Shown: piece after piece, positions 18,243-27,637 of the stretch
Numbering within the stretch: the stretch's first letter is position 1
How the letters are laid out: each line of letters opens with the position of its first letter
DNA from: JADGOV01 sp963814355
GTDB taxonomy: Bacteria; Actinomycetota; Actinomycetes; JADGOV01
NCBI GenBank assembly: GCA_963814355.1
Contig: CAWFCZ010000018.1
Coordinates: forward strand, 186,001-250,000
Reading direction: 5' to 3'
DNA: 64,000 nucleotides
The notes under the pieces: generated by a model
Databases searched by the model: none
What the model saw: the letters and a program-made list of their open reading frames with translations, nothing else
Told to the model about the DNA's origin: nothing
Position numbers and translations under genes: made by a program

Positions 18243-19222
18243 GAGGCCGCTCGGGCCGGTCGGATGCGCTCGGCGGCCCGCAGCCGGGCCGACGCCGCCC
18301 GGGGATTGGCCGCCACCTCGGCCTTGTCCGGGACCTCGGCGCCCCGGGTCAACAGCCGCAACCCGGGCGCCTGGTCCGCCAGCCGAACGGGCAGCCCATG
18401 GGGGGTACGGTCGGCGGCTCCGGCGGCCAGTTCCCGCTTCACGATGCGGTCTTCCAGGGACTGGTAGGACAACACGGCCAGCCGTCCGCCGACCGCGAGA
18501 GCACCGATAGCCGCCGGCAGGCCGCGCTCGAGGGCAGCCAGTTCACCGTTGACTTCGATCCGCAGCGCCTGGAAGACCCGTTTCGCCGGGTGCCCGCCGG
18601 TACGCCGGGCGGGCGCCGGAATGTTGGCGCGCACGAGGTCGACCAGCCGCCCCGATCGGGTGAACGGGTTCCCGGACCGCTCCCGGGCGATCGCGGCGGC
18701 GATCCGGTGGGCGAAGCGCTCCTGCCCGTACCGCTGGAAGACGCGGGTCAGGTCGGACACGTCGTAGCTGTTCAGGATGTCCGCCGCGGTCCGGCCTGAA
18801 GTCGGGTTCATCCGCATGTCGAGCGGGGCGTCCTGGGCATAGGCAAAGCCTCTCTCGGTCGAGTCGATTTGGAGCGACGACACACCGAGGTCGAACAGCA
18901 CACCCGAGACCGGCCCCTCCCCGCCGTCGGCGAGCACCCCGGAAAGGCCGTCGAAACCGGTCGGCACCAGCCGGATCCGAGCGGCGTAGGCGGCCAGGCG
19001 TTGCCGGGCCAGCGCGAGAGCTTGAGGGTCGCGGTCGATAGCCACCAGCCGAAGTCCGGGATGGTCGGCGAGCAGCGCCTCGGCATGCCCGGCAAGGCCC
19101 AGAGTGGCGTCCACGAGGACGGCACCGTTCCCGGTGAGCGCCGGACCCAGCAGGTCTCGGATCCGCTCCAGCATGACCGGCACATGCCGGCCTGCCGGCG
19201 CCGCCGGGGGCGGCGTGGTCAC
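18239..19222 (-). CDS. rsmH: 16S rRNA m4C1402 methyltransferase RsmH (MraW)
   Basis: A SAM-dependent methyltransferase that modifies 16S rRNA C1402. It has 327 residues. The start RHVPVMLERIRDLL is followed by the SAM-binding VDATLGLAGHAEALL and VAIDRDPQAL. Family motifs are GVLFDLGVSSLQIDSTERGFAY, PLDMRMNP and, near the end, LAVLSYQSLEDRIVK. It lies 3 bp behind a small membrane protein gene and overlaps the ftsL-like gene. Confidence 0.95.
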   Translation of the reverse strand: MTTPPPAAPAGRHVPVMLERIRDLLGPALTGNGAVLVDATLGLAGHAEALLADHPGLRLVAIDRDPQALALARQRLAAYAARIRLVPTGFDGLSGVLADGGEGPVSGVLFDLGVSSLQIDSTERGFAYAQDAPLDMRMNPTSGRTAADILNSYDVSDLTRVFQRYGQERFAHRIAAAIARERSGNPFTRSGRLVDLVRANIPAPARRTGGHPAKRVFQALRIEVNGELAALERGLPAAIGALAVGGRLAVLSYQSLEDRIVKRELAAGAADRTPHGLPVRLADQAPGLRLLTRGAEVPDKAEVAANPRAASARLRAAERIRPARAAS

Positions 19223-19225
19223 CGC

Positions 19226-19396
19226 TCAGCCGAACGTGTGGACCAGGAAGTGAGCGCCGAGCGCCACACCGGCGGTAACGAGCACGGTAAGCATGAAGAG
19301 CAGAACCGTGCCGATCACCTCGGTGCGTAGATCCGGGATGGTGCCCGGCGCAGATGGTGACCCGGCCGTTGGCGGGGAGGCGGCGTTGCTGTCCAT
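19226..19396 (-). CDS. Small single-span membrane protein of the dcw cluster
   Basis: A 56-residue protein with a Pro/Ser/Ala-rich N-terminal half and one hydrophobic segment (VIGTVLLFMLTVLVTAGVAL) near the C-terminus, ending in HFLVHTFG. The start at 19396 (MDSNAASPP) is preferred to longer readings, whose extra residues look non-coding. It stops 3 bp before rsmH. I do not recognise the family. Its position between mraZ and rsmH suggests a conserved small accessory of the cluster. Confidence 0.6.
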   Translation of the reverse strand: MDSNAASPPTAGSPSAPGTIPDLRTEVIGTVLLFMLTVLVTAGVALGAHFLVHTFG

Positions 19397-19586
19397 GTCG
19401 ACCCTTCGACAGACGCGGAGCGGAGGGGTTACCGGATGACTGGAAAGGGCCGCCGTACGGGCCGGTTCCCGCCCGCTCGCACCTGGCACCGGGGAAGGTG
19501 CGCCAGGGGCATCAGAAGACGTCCCATGTAGATGAAGCGAGCGGTACATCGAGCGGGTGGGAACGGACCCGATCCGGCGGAGGTGG

Positions 19587-20018
19587 TCAGAGCAACCCAG
19601 GCAGTACCTCCTCGGAGATGTCGGCGAAGGACTGTTCGCTGGCGGCCAGGAAGGCGTTCCAGGCCGAGGCGTCCCAAATCTCGACGCGATTGCCCGCCCC
19701 GATCACGGCGCAGTCGCGGTCCAGGGCGGCGTACTGCCGCAGCGCCGGCGGCAGCGTCACCCGGCCTTGCTTGTCCGGTACGTCCGCGTTCGCCCCGGCG
19801 AAGATCACCCGGACGTAGTCGCGCACCCGCTTGGCCGACATCGACGCCTGCCGGACCCGCTCGGCGAAGGCGGCGAATTCACCCTCGGTATAGACGAAGA
19901 GACAGCGGTCCTGCCCCTTTGTCATCACCAGGCCTCCCGCCAGCTGCTCCCGGAACTTGGCCGGCAGGAACAGCCGACCCTTCTCGTCCAACCGCGGGAA
20001 GTAGGTTCCGACGAACAC
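19587..20018 (-). CDS. mraZ: Transcriptional regulator MraZ
   Basis: A DNA-binding regulator that represses or tunes its own dcw promoter. It has 143 residues with two AbrB-like halves: FVGTYFPRLDEKGRLFLPAKFRE, then ANADVPDKQGRVTLPPALRQYA, each with the conserved DxKGR-type loop. The GTG start has GAGGGG just upstream. It is the first gene of the cluster, and its own binding site overlaps its promoter. Confidence 0.95.
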   Translation of the reverse strand: MFVGTYFPRLDEKGRLFLPAKFREQLAGGLVMTKGQDRCLFVYTEGEFAAFAERVRQASMSAKRVRDYVRVIFAGANADVPDKQGRVTLPPALRQYAALDRDCAVIGAGNRVEIWDASAWNAFLAASEQSFADISEEVLPGLL

Positions 20019-20045
20019 CGCGCCGTCCCCTCACGCTCCTACGTC

Positions 20046-20087
20046 CTCCACTTCGCCCCACCCTACTCCACTTGCCGGTCGCGTCAA
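20046..20087 (-). promoter_or_regulatory. mraZ promoter with MraZ box (three 10-bp-phased repeats)
   Basis: On the minus strand a -35 TTGACG (20082-20087) and a -10 TAGGGT (20060-20065) are separated by 16 bp. Three hexamers, GTGGAG (20066-20071), GTGGGG (20056-20061) and GTGGAG (20046-20051), are spaced exactly 10 bp apart across the -10. This is the known form of the MraZ binding site. A fourth GTGGAG at 20107-20112 lies out of this strict phase. Confidence 0.85.
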
Positions 20088-20166
20088 TGCGCGCGGAAGA
20101 GTGCTACTCCACTCCGCTCCGCCCCGCAGCCCAGCCCAGCCCAGCCCGAAGATTTCGCCAGGCGCG

Positions 20167-21645
20167 TCAGAGGGAAGCCACGGCGCCTTGCCAACAGGCG
20201 ACCAACACCGCGGCGTCGTCCTCCCGGGAGTCGTACTGGTGATCGACTGCCCGGTGGATCAGGCGGCGAGCCACTTCAGGCGGCGAGCGGCCGGCCGCCG
20301 CCTCCTCGGCGACCAGCGCCGTGAACCCGTCATCGCCGAGGGCGGCGCCGTCCCGATCGCGGACCGCGGTGACCCCGCCGGTGTGCAGGACCAGCCAGTC
20401 TCCGGCCCGCAGGGTCGCCACCCCCGCCCGCCCGCCGGAATCGCCGGCGCCCAGCGCCGGGCGCCGCCCGCCGCTGAGCACCGCCACCACCGTGCCGTTG
20501 CGGCACAGCCGGGGCGGCGGGTGTCCGGCGAGGAGGTAGTGCAGTCGGCCGGTATGGAGATCGAGTGCCCCGAGAACGCCCGTCACCTCGGCGCCGGTCA
20601 CCACGGCGGCGACGGCCCGGTCTATGACGCGGGCTTGGTCCGGCAAGCGCAAGCCCTCCCGACGCGCGCTGCGGTACGCGGCCAGCGCGGTCGCCGTGGC
20701 GATACCAGCGGGGCCGACGGGCGACACTGACTGAAAGATCGCGAACGTCGCGGCCGCCTCGGACAGGCCGTAGTCGAACGCGTCGCCGCCGCCGGACGCG
20801 CCGGGGAGGACCATGCCGGCGACTACGAACGTCTCGGTACCGGCGGTGAGCGGCGGCAACAGCCCCCGGACCAGATCAGCGACCGGGGCGGCGGAGGGGC
20901 GGCGGATCCCGTCCAGCGCATCGCCGCGGGCGGCGGCTGCGGTGATCAGCCCGCCCAGTACGGCGGCGAGCCATCGGCAGTGTTCCCGCACCCGCGGATC
21001 ACCGAGGGAGGCGCCGACGGGGTGCACGCCGAGAACCCCGAGTCGATGCAACCCGTCCAGCAGCGGAACCCAGAGCCGGCTCGGGTCCTGCCCCACGGCG
21101 TCGGCGGCCACCATGTCGCCGGTTCGGTAGGCCCGCCCGCCGGGCGTGTCGTCCACGGCCAACCACCGGCTGGGAGGGGAGCCCCGAACCCGCAGCGGCA
21201 CCAACCGCCGCTGGTCGTCCTCGACCAGATAGATCTCGACGCGCAGCCCGAGTTCCTGGCCGGCGGCCGCGGCCAGTGCCGGGAGCCGCTCCGGCGGGGC
21301 GCGCCGGGAGCCCTCGAGCAATCCGGCCAGCGCGCGCACCGCGCCTTCGCCGGGCGCAATGACCTCGGCGACGGTCCGCAGGTAGGGGACCCGGCTGGTC
21401 CAGTTCAGCTCGTCGAGGCGTTCGTTGACCGCCTGGGCGAGCATGTCGCGCTGCAGCGTAGGCAGGCGCATCAAGCCCTGGAGGTGGGCCTCTATCTCGA
21501 CCGGCCCGGCATCGCCCCCCAGGGCGAAGTACCGCAACCACAACTGTTCCAGCGGGAGGCCGGCGCGCTCGACGGCGGCCGTCACCGCTCGAAGCTGCTG
21601 CTGCTCCGCGGCCGGCGGGGGTACCGGCCCCGGACCTGCGCCCAT
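20167..21645 (-). CDS. GAF-PP2C (SpoIIE-type) protein with degenerate phosphatase motifs
   Basis: A 492-residue protein. Residues 1-110 are an unassigned helical region, about 115-240 look GAF-like, and 265-485 form a PP2C/SpoIIE domain. GGDAFDY (286-292), AGHPPP (373-378) and EDDAAVLV keep family character. The DxxGHG position reads VSPVG (307-311), and the usual TDG reads TGG at 422-424, so two metal-binding Asp are missing. It may act as a scaffold or pseudo-phosphatase rather than an enzyme. It starts at TGATG, sharing one base with the stop of the GAF-ANTAR gene. Confidence 0.8.
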   Translation of the reverse strand: MGAGPGPVPPPAAEQQQLRAVTAAVERAGLPLEQLWLRYFALGGDAGPVEIEAHLQGLMRLPTLQRDMLAQAVNERLDELNWTSRVPYLRTVAEVIAPGEGAVRALAGLLEGSRRAPPERLPALAAAAGQELGLRVEIYLVEDDQRRLVPLRVRGSPPSRWLAVDDTPGGRAYRTGDMVAADAVGQDPSRLWVPLLDGLHRLGVLGVHPVGASLGDPRVREHCRWLAAVLGGLITAAAARGDALDGIRRPSAAPVADLVRGLLPPLTAGTETFVVAGMVLPGASGGGDAFDYGLSEAAATFAIFQSVSPVGPAGIATATALAAYRSARREGLRLPDQARVIDRAVAAVVTGAEVTGVLGALDLHTGRLHYLLAGHPPPRLCRNGTVVAVLSGGRRPALGAGDSGGRAGVATLRAGDWLVLHTGGVTAVRDRDGAALGDDGFTALVAEEAAAGRSPPEVARRLIHRAVDHQYDSREDDAAVLVACWQGAVASL

Positions 21646-22367
21646 CAGCGTCTTCGGGACGAGGTGGACCGGACCAGCGCCTCGGCGACGTCCCGCAGCT
21701 TTCGGTTCTGCCGCTGCGAGATGCCGACCAGCGTCGCGAAGGCGGTGTCCTCGTCGACTTGGTCCCGAGCCATCACGATTCCCTTGGCGGTACCGATCAG
21801 GTCACGGCTGCGCAGCGCTTGCTTGAGGCCGTCGGCGACTCGTTGGGCGTCCTCGTAGGACTGCACATTGGCCAGCAGGATGGCAGCTTGGGCCGCAAAG
21901 GAACCGAGCAGGTGCTCGCTCCATTCGTCGTAGGCGTTGGGCCGGTCCGAGTAGACCTTGATCGCTCCCAGTGCGCCCTCGGCGCTCAGCAGGGGCGCGC
22001 TGAGCGAGGACCGCATGCCCAACGCCACGGCGCCTCGGCACCATCGCGGCCAGCGTTGGTCCGTACGCGTGTCGTCGATACGGATGACGAGCCGCTCGAC
22101 CCACGCGGCCAGGCAGGGTCCCTGGTCGAGTCCGTACTGCAAGCTGTCGGCCTGATCGACCACCGAGTCCGAGGCTGCCGCGCTGGTGGGATGCCCCCGC
22201 TCGTGCATCAGGCTGACTCCGGCACCGACGGTTCCCGGAATGGTGTCCTTGGCCAGGGTGGTGACCAGGCGCAGGGTTGTCGCCACGGTTTCTTCCGACA
22301 GCAGCAGGCCCGACATCCGGGCGTAGACCGCCGTCAGCTCCCCGGCGAGTCGAGCTTCCGAGGTCAC
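21645..22367 (-). CDS. GAF-ANTAR antiterminator
   Basis: A 240-residue cytoplasmic regulator: a GAF sensor at about 20-150 (ETVATTLRLVTTLAKDTIPG, DQGPCLAAW, SAPLLSAEGALGAIKVYS), then an ANTAR RNA-binding three-helix domain at about 165-230 (ALRSRDLIGTAKGIVMARDQ, AFATLVGISQRQNRKLRDVA). ANTAR proteins bind tandem RNA hairpins and prevent termination. I chose the GTG at 22367 because the sequence before it is Arg-rich and unlike coding DNA. It is translationally coupled to the PP2C-like gene, so the pair is probably one sensory unit. Confidence 0.82.
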   Translation of the reverse strand: MTSEARLAGELTAVYARMSGLLLSEETVATTLRLVTTLAKDTIPGTVGAGVSLMHERGHPTSAAASDSVVDQADSLQYGLDQGPCLAAWVERLVIRIDDTRTDQRWPRWCRGAVALGMRSSLSAPLLSAEGALGAIKVYSDRPNAYDEWSEHLLGSFAAQAAILLANVQSYEDAQRVADGLKQALRSRDLIGTAKGIVMARDQVDEDTAFATLVGISQRQNRKLRDVAEALVRSTSSRRR

Positions 22368-22862
22368 CGGGCGCCGAGCCGGGCGCAGACGGATCCGAAG
22401 GCGGCAAGCCCGCGCTCGACCGGGTGCAGCCGTGCTCGCTTCCTCGCCACGTGGTACGCCACCGATACCCCACTCGATCCGGGTGCCGGTCTCGCCGGCT
22501 AGCGCACTCGGACGGCTTGGGCTCAACCGCCGAGACGTCGACCGCCAGCCGGATGCGCAGGGTGTCGACCGCTGACGTCGCCGCGACACCTTACCGCAGC
22601 CGAGGGCCACCGGCGACGCTCGGAACCTGCCAGGTGACACAGCGCGGCCAAGCCTTCCGGCGTGCCCGAGCAGGGCCCACGCCACCCGGGAGCCGCCGGC
22701 GCGGCAGGTACGGGGAGGTGAGCGGAACGGTGCTCGACCACGGTCAAGCCCACCCCGGTACGCCAAGGCTCAGGGTGGCGGGATGTGGGGAATCAGGTGA
22801 CACTTGGACAGGCTCAGGGCGCGACCCGCGGGGATCGGTTCCCGGCTACCGAAGGAGACCTG
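22368..22862. other. Divergent intergenic region
   Basis: About 495 bp between the divergent GAF-ANTAR and moxR starts. All open frames crossing it are Arg/Pro/Gly-rich and resemble shadows. No repeat, tRNA or riboswitch was recognised. A strong ribosome binding site (GAAGGAG, 22851-22857) lies at its right end before the moxR TTG start. Confidence 0.5.
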
Positions 22863-23858
22863 TTGACGGCACGTGCTTTCGGCGGGGAAGACGCGGCCGG
22901 AATTGGCGCGCTGACCGCGGTGGCTTCCCGGATCAGCGCTGCGATAGAAAAGGTCATCGAAGGCAAGCCCGATGTGGTCCGGCTGGCCCTCACCGTACTG
23001 CTCGCCGAGGGCCACCTCCTCATCGAGGACGTGCCGGGCGTCGGGAAGACCATGCTGGCCAAGGCGCTGGCTCGCTCCATCGACTGTTCGGTACGGCGCA
23101 TCCAGTTCACCCCCGACCTGCTGCCCAGTGATGTCACCGGCGTGTCGGTCTACAACCAGGAGACCCGCGAGTTCGAGTTCAAGCCCGGGGCGGTTTTCGC
23201 CAACATCGTCGTCGGGGACGAGATCAACAGGGCCTCCCCCAAGACCCAGTCCGCGCTGCTGGAGTGCATGGAGGAGCGCCAGGTGACCGTGGACGCGGTC
23301 ACCTACGAGCTGGAGACGCCGTTCATGGTGGTCGCCACGCAAAACCCGATCGAGATGGAGGGTACCTACCCGCTGCCGGAGGCCCAACGGGACCGTTTCC
23401 TGGCCCGGGTGTCCATGGGCTATCCCGCTCCCCGCGCTGAACTGGCCATGCTGGACAGCCACAGCGCCGCGTCACCGCTGGACGATCTGGAGGCCGTGAC
23501 CGACGCCCGGGAGGTCGCCAAGCTGATCGACGCAGTACGGCTGGTCTACGTCGAGCAGTCGCTGCAGCGCTACGTGATCGACCTGGTCTCCGCGACCCGG
23601 GCCGCTGCCGAGCTCCGCCTCGGCGCCTCGCCACGGGCGACCCTGCACCTGCTGCGGGCGGCTCGAGCCGCGGCCGCGCTCGACGCCCGCGACTTCGTGC
23701 TGCCCGATGACATCCAAACCCTGCTCGGACCGGTACTGGCCCACCGGCTGTTGCTCACCCCCGAGGCACAGATCTCCCGACGCACTCCGGACGACATCCT
23801 GCGCGACATTCTGGCGGCGGTTCCAGTTCCGGCGGGCGACGGCGGCCGGGGGCGCTGA
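22863..23858 (+). CDS. MoxR-type AAA+ ATPase
   Basis: A 331-residue chaperone-like ATPase of the MoxR family, usually acting on a partner DUF58/vWA protein. Walker A is GVGKT (59-63) and Walker B is VVGDEIN (about 116-122); ATQNPIEMEGTYPLPEAQRD follows, with sensor Arg near DRFLARV. I chose the TTG at 22863 because GAAGGAG sits 5 nt upstream. The GTG at 22785 has no ribosome site and would add a non-conserved stretch. It forms an operon with the next two genes, with a 1-bp gap to DUF58. Confidence 0.92.
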   Translation: MTARAFGGEDAAGIGALTAVASRISAAIEKVIEGKPDVVRLALTVLLAEGHLLIEDVPGVGKTMLAKALARSIDCSVRRIQFTPDLLPSDVTGVSVYNQETREFEFKPGAVFANIVVGDEINRASPKTQSALLECMEERQVTVDAVTYELETPFMVVATQNPIEMEGTYPLPEAQRDRFLARVSMGYPAPRAELAMLDSHSAASPLDDLEAVTDAREVAKLIDAVRLVYVEQSLQRYVIDLVSATRAAAELRLGASPRATLHLLRAARAAAALDARDFVLPDDIQTLLGPVLAHRLLLTPEAQISRRTPDDILRDILAAVPVPAGDGGRGR

Positions 23859-23859
23859 G

Positions 23860-25188
23860 ATGCCGGGCGGGCAGGAGAACAGGGGACTGCGGCAGCTCAC
23901 TGCGCTGACGACCCGGGGTCGTAGCTTCCTCTGCTGTGGTGGCGCCTGCCTGGTCGGCGGGACGCTTTTCGGCGAACGTGATCTGCTCCGCCTCGGGGTG
24001 TTCCTGATGGCCCTGCCGCTGCTGGCGGTGGCCGCGTTGTACCGCACCCGGTACCGCATGTCGTGCACCCGGCGGCTGGATCCGGACCGGCTTCCCACCG
24101 GCCGCACCACTGCGGTCACCCTGCGCCTGGAGAACCTGTCCCGGCTACCGACCGGCCTGCTGCTTCTCCAGGACCGCCTCCCGGACCGCTTCGACAATCC
24201 ACCGCGCTTCGTCCTGGACCGGGTTGCGCCGATGGGCGTACGCGAAGTCACCTACACCCTGCAGTGCGACGCCCGCGGGCGTTTCCCGATCGGCCCGCTG
24301 TCGATCCGGCTCGCTGACCCCTTCGGACTGGCCGAGTTGACCCGGGCTTTCCACGCGGTGGACGCGCTCATCGTCACACCGCAGGTGGTCGCGCTGCCGC
24401 GGGTGGTCCTCGGCGGGGAGTGGGCCGGCAGTGGTGAGAGCCGGGCTCGAGCGGTCGCCAGTGCCGGCGAGCAGGACGTAGCCCCCCGGGAGTACCGGGA
24501 AGGGGACGACCTGCGCCGGGTGCACTGGCGTTCCACCGCCCGATACGGCGAATTGATGGTCCGCCGCGAGGAGCAGCCGTGGCAGGCCCGGGCCTGCGTC
24601 GTGCTGGACACCCGGCTCGACGCGCATCGAGGCGAGGGGCTCGACTCCTCCTTCGAGTGGGCGGTCAGCGCGGCCGCATCGGTGTCGGTGGCGCTGGCCC
24701 GGGGCGGCTACGCGCTCCGCTTCCTCGACGGCGGCGGCACCGAGATCGCCGGCGGTGGCGAGGTCGAAGGCCGGTTGCTCGACGGCCTGGCCGAGGTGGA
24801 ATGCGGCCCTGACGTCGCGCTCGGCAGTGGGCTCGAGCGCGTCCGGCGAGGCGGTGAGGGACTGGTGGTCGCCGTTCTCGGCCGGCTCAGCGTGGCCGAG
24901 GCAGCCGCTGTGGCTCGGGTGCGGACCGGTGGGGCGGTGTCGGTGGCCGTGCTGCTGGACACCGCATCCTGGGCGCCGGCGGGCCAGCCCGGCGCAGAGT
25001 ACCGACCCAGCCCCGACTACGACGCCGGCGCGGCGCTGCTGCACGCCGCCGGCTGGCGGGTGATCCCGGTCTCGCGAGGCACGGAGGTTTCCGAGGTCTG
25101 GCCACTCGCCGGTGCAGGGGTCAGGCGCCACGCGTCGGGCTTGGTCACCGGTGACCCGGCGCTGGCGGGGAGCGGGGGCCGGCGGTGA
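23860..25188 (+). CDS. DUF58 domain protein
   Basis: A 442-residue membrane-associated protein typical of MoxR operons. Two hydrophobic stretches near the N-terminus (about 20-65) are followed by a beta-rich region and then the DUF58 core, with VAPREYREGDDLRRVHWRST and AREEQ-like MVRREEQPWQ. A von Willebrand A-like fold follows. The start ATG lies one base after the moxR stop. The 3' end overlaps the transglutaminase gene by GTGA. The exact role is unknown; MoxR-DUF58-transglutaminase trios are linked to envelope or complex maturation. Confidence 0.88.
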   Translation: MPGGQENRGLRQLTALTTRGRSFLCCGGACLVGGTLFGERDLLRLGVFLMALPLLAVAALYRTRYRMSCTRRLDPDRLPTGRTTAVTLRLENLSRLPTGLLLLQDRLPDRFDNPPRFVLDRVAPMGVREVTYTLQCDARGRFPIGPLSIRLADPFGLAELTRAFHAVDALIVTPQVVALPRVVLGGEWAGSGESRARAVASAGEQDVAPREYREGDDLRRVHWRSTARYGELMVRREEQPWQARACVVLDTRLDAHRGEGLDSSFEWAVSAAASVSVALARGGYALRFLDGGGTEIAGGGEVEGRLLDGLAEVECGPDVALGSGLERVRRGGEGLVVAVLGRLSVAEAAAVARVRTGGAVSVAVLLDTASWAPAGQPGAEYRPSPDYDAGAALLHAAGWRVIPVSRGTEVSEVWPLAGAGVRRHASGLVTGDPALAGSGGRR

Positions 25189-27602
25189 GCGAACGCGACC
25201 GGCTCTCCCTTGGCACCGCCCTGGCGACGCTCCTCACCTCGAGTTCGCTATTCGCCGTACTCGCCGGCGGCCGGTGGCTACCGGCGGTCGCCGGGGTCAT
25301 CGCGGTCGTCGCCGCGGGCAGTATGGCGGCCCGGGCGCTGCGGCTGCCGGCCGCACTCGGTCCGGTACTGATCTCCGTCGCGGTCATCGGCTACGTCACG
25401 GCGGTCTTCGGCTCCGCCGCCGCGGTGGCCGGCTTCCTGCCCGGCCCCGGAGCCGTGCGGTTGCTGCGGTCCACGGCACATTCGGGTTTCGACGACATCC
25501 AGACGTTGGCGCCACCGGTGCCCAACCGCCCGGGCCTGCTGCTGATCACGGTGGTCGGGGTCGGGCTGGTAGCCCTGGCCGCCGACGTGCTGGCGACCAC
25601 CTGGCGCCAGCCGCCGGCAGCCGGGATACCCCTGCTGGCCTTATTCGGGGTGCCGGCCGCGGTCGTGCCGTCGGGCAGCGGAGTCGTACCCTTCGGGCTC
25701 GCGGTCACCGGTTACCTGCTCCTCCTCGCCGCCGACGGCCGGAGCCGGCTGGCCCGCTGGGGCCGCCCGCTGGGCGCCTCCGGCCCGACGGCGCAGGTCG
25801 GACGGTTGACGGCCATCAGCTACGGGGAGGAACCGCCGACCGGAGCTATGGCTCGCCGGATCGGTCTCACCGCGGTCGGACTGGCCCTGGTGGTGCCGGT
25901 GGCGCTGCCGACCCTGCACACCTCCCTCTTCGACGGCGAGGGCGGTCCCGGCGTCGGGTCCGGTCACGGCGGCAACAGCGTGACGACGTACAACCCGATC
26001 GTGCGGCTGCATGACCAGCTCACCTCGCCGCAGACCGAGACCCTGCTGAGGCTGCGGACCAGTGAGCAGAGGCCGACCGGCTACCTTCGGATGGCCGGGC
26101 TGGACGTCTTCGACGGCCGGACCTGGTCGCAGTCCTCCCTGCGGGCCACCCCGGCCGACCGGGTGTCTGCGGCCCAAGTGCTGCCGGCGCCGGTCCGAGG
26201 CGGCGAGGCGGTCAGCACCGCGCTGCAGGTCACCGACCGGCTCGATGCCCGCTGGCTGCCGTTGCCGTACCAGCCGACCGCCATCGCGATCGACGGCGAC
26301 TGGCGGTATGAGACCCGCACCGGCACGGTGTTCTCCACCCGGAACAACGTGCGCGGCCGGGCGTACCAGGTGGTGTCCACCGCTCTGGCGGCCGACCCCG
26401 ACGTGCTGGACACATCCTCGCTCGACCTGTCGGACCGGTCCGCCTTCGCCTCCTACACCACCTACCCCGGCGACCTGCCGCAGCTGATCAGGCAGACCGT
26501 GGACGACGTGGTGAACCGGGCCCAGGCGACCACCCCGTACCAGCGCGCGGTGGCCATCCAGCGGTACTTCCGCAGCGGCGAGTTCAGGTACAGCCTGAAG
26601 GTGCCAGGCGGCAACGGCGACGACGCGATCGTCAGCTTCCTGCAGGCCAAGCAAGGTTTCTGCGAGCAGTACGCCGCGACGATGGCGCTCTTCGCCCGGA
26701 TGGAGGGCATCCCGGCGCGGGTGGCGGTCGGGTTCACCTACGGCGAGCGGAGCGCCGACGGGACCTACGTCATCACCACCCACGACGCGCACGCCTGGCC
26801 CGAGCTGTACTTCGCCAAGGCCGGCTGGCTGCCGTTCGAGCCTACCCCGGTCGCCGGGCGAGGCCAGGCGGTGGCCCCGGCGTACACCACCGGGACCCCG
26901 GACGCCGGCCGGCGCAAGGCTGACCTCACCCCAGCCGGCACCGAGGCGGATCTGCAGCAGCGTCGATTCGGCAACCGGCAGGAGAGCAGCGAGGCGACCC
27001 TGCCGCTGCCGGCCCAGGGCGACCCGGCTGGCGGAGGGTCATGGACCCGGCGGCTGGGCTGGCTCGGCCTGCTGCCGGTGCTGCTCGCTGTGCCGGCCCT
27101 CGTCGCGGCCGGGGCTCGCCGGCGCCGCTGGAGATCCGCCACAACGTCGAAACTCGAGGCCCACGCCGCCTGGGCGGACCTCCGCGACGCCGCCCGCGAC
27201 CTCGGTATGGTCTGGCCGGCCAGCGCTTCGCCGCGGGGCGTGGCGGTGTGGCTGCGCTCCCGGGCCCCGCTCTCGGCAGAGGCCGGCGCGGCGCTCGACG
27301 CCATCGTGGGTGCCGAAGAACGCGCCCGCTACCAGCGCGTGGCGACCTCCACCGCGTCCGGGGCCGTCGCCGGGACGCGGGGGGGCGGGGGCGACCTGCG
27401 GCAGGGGGTCGGCGAGGTGCGGGCGGCGCTGCGGGCGCAGGCGTCGACGGGGCGACGCTGGCGGGCCTGGCTGGTGCCGCCTTCGGGTACCGAACGGCTG
27501 CGTCGGCTGACCTCCCGGGTGGCGGTGGCCGGGGACCGGTACGACCGTAATCTCGCCCGGTGGACCCGGTCGCTGTTCCGCCGCCGGGCCACCACCGGGT
27601 AG
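25185..27602 (+). CDS. TgpA-type membrane transglutaminase
   Basis: An 805-residue membrane protein. The N-terminal 200 residues contain about six membrane spans (DUF3488/TgpA_N), followed by an extracytoplasmic domain. The transglutaminase core has Cys in KQGFCEQYAATMALFARMEG (about residue 492) and His/Asp in THDAHAWPELYF. A further span (WLGLLPVLLAVPALVAAGAR) precedes a cytoplasmic DUF4129-like tail. The catalytic Cys-His-Asp set is intact, so it probably acts on envelope proteins. It is the last gene of the MoxR operon. Confidence 0.9.
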   Translation: MSERDRLSLGTALATLLTSSSLFAVLAGGRWLPAVAGVIAVVAAGSMAARALRLPAALGPVLISVAVIGYVTAVFGSAAAVAGFLPGPGAVRLLRSTAHSGFDDIQTLAPPVPNRPGLLLITVVGVGLVALAADVLATTWRQPPAAGIPLLALFGVPAAVVPSGSGVVPFGLAVTGYLLLLAADGRSRLARWGRPLGASGPTAQVGRLTAISYGEEPPTGAMARRIGLTAVGLALVVPVALPTLHTSLFDGEGGPGVGSGHGGNSVTTYNPIVRLHDQLTSPQTETLLRLRTSEQRPTGYLRMAGLDVFDGRTWSQSSLRATPADRVSAAQVLPAPVRGGEAVSTALQVTDRLDARWLPLPYQPTAIAIDGDWRYETRTGTVFSTRNNVRGRAYQVVSTALAADPDVLDTSSLDLSDRSAFASYTTYPGDLPQLIRQTVDDVVNRAQATTPYQRAVAIQRYFRSGEFRYSLKVPGGNGDDAIVSFLQAKQGFCEQYAATMALFARMEGIPARVAVGFTYGERSADGTYVITTHDAHAWPELYFAKAGWLPFEPTPVAGRGQAVAPAYTTGTPDAGRRKADLTPAGTEADLQQRRFGNRQESSEATLPLPAQGDPAGGGSWTRRLGWLGLLPVLLAVPALVAAGARRRRWRSATTSKLEAHAAWADLRDAARDLGMVWPASASPRGVAVWLRSRAPLSAEAGAALDAIVGAEERARYQRVATSTASGAVAGTRGGGGDLRQGVGEVRAALRAQASTGRRWRAWLVPPSGTERLRRLTSRVAVAGDRYDRNLARWTRSLFRRRATTG

Positions 27603-27637
27603 GGCGCCTTTCACCTGTCGCGGGAGAATCGGCGACC

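Noticed and set aside
22277..23131. A 284-codon plus-strand frame upstream of moxR
   Set aside because: It overlaps both the GAF-ANTAR gene antisense and the moxR frame, and its sequence is Arg/Gly-rich without domains.
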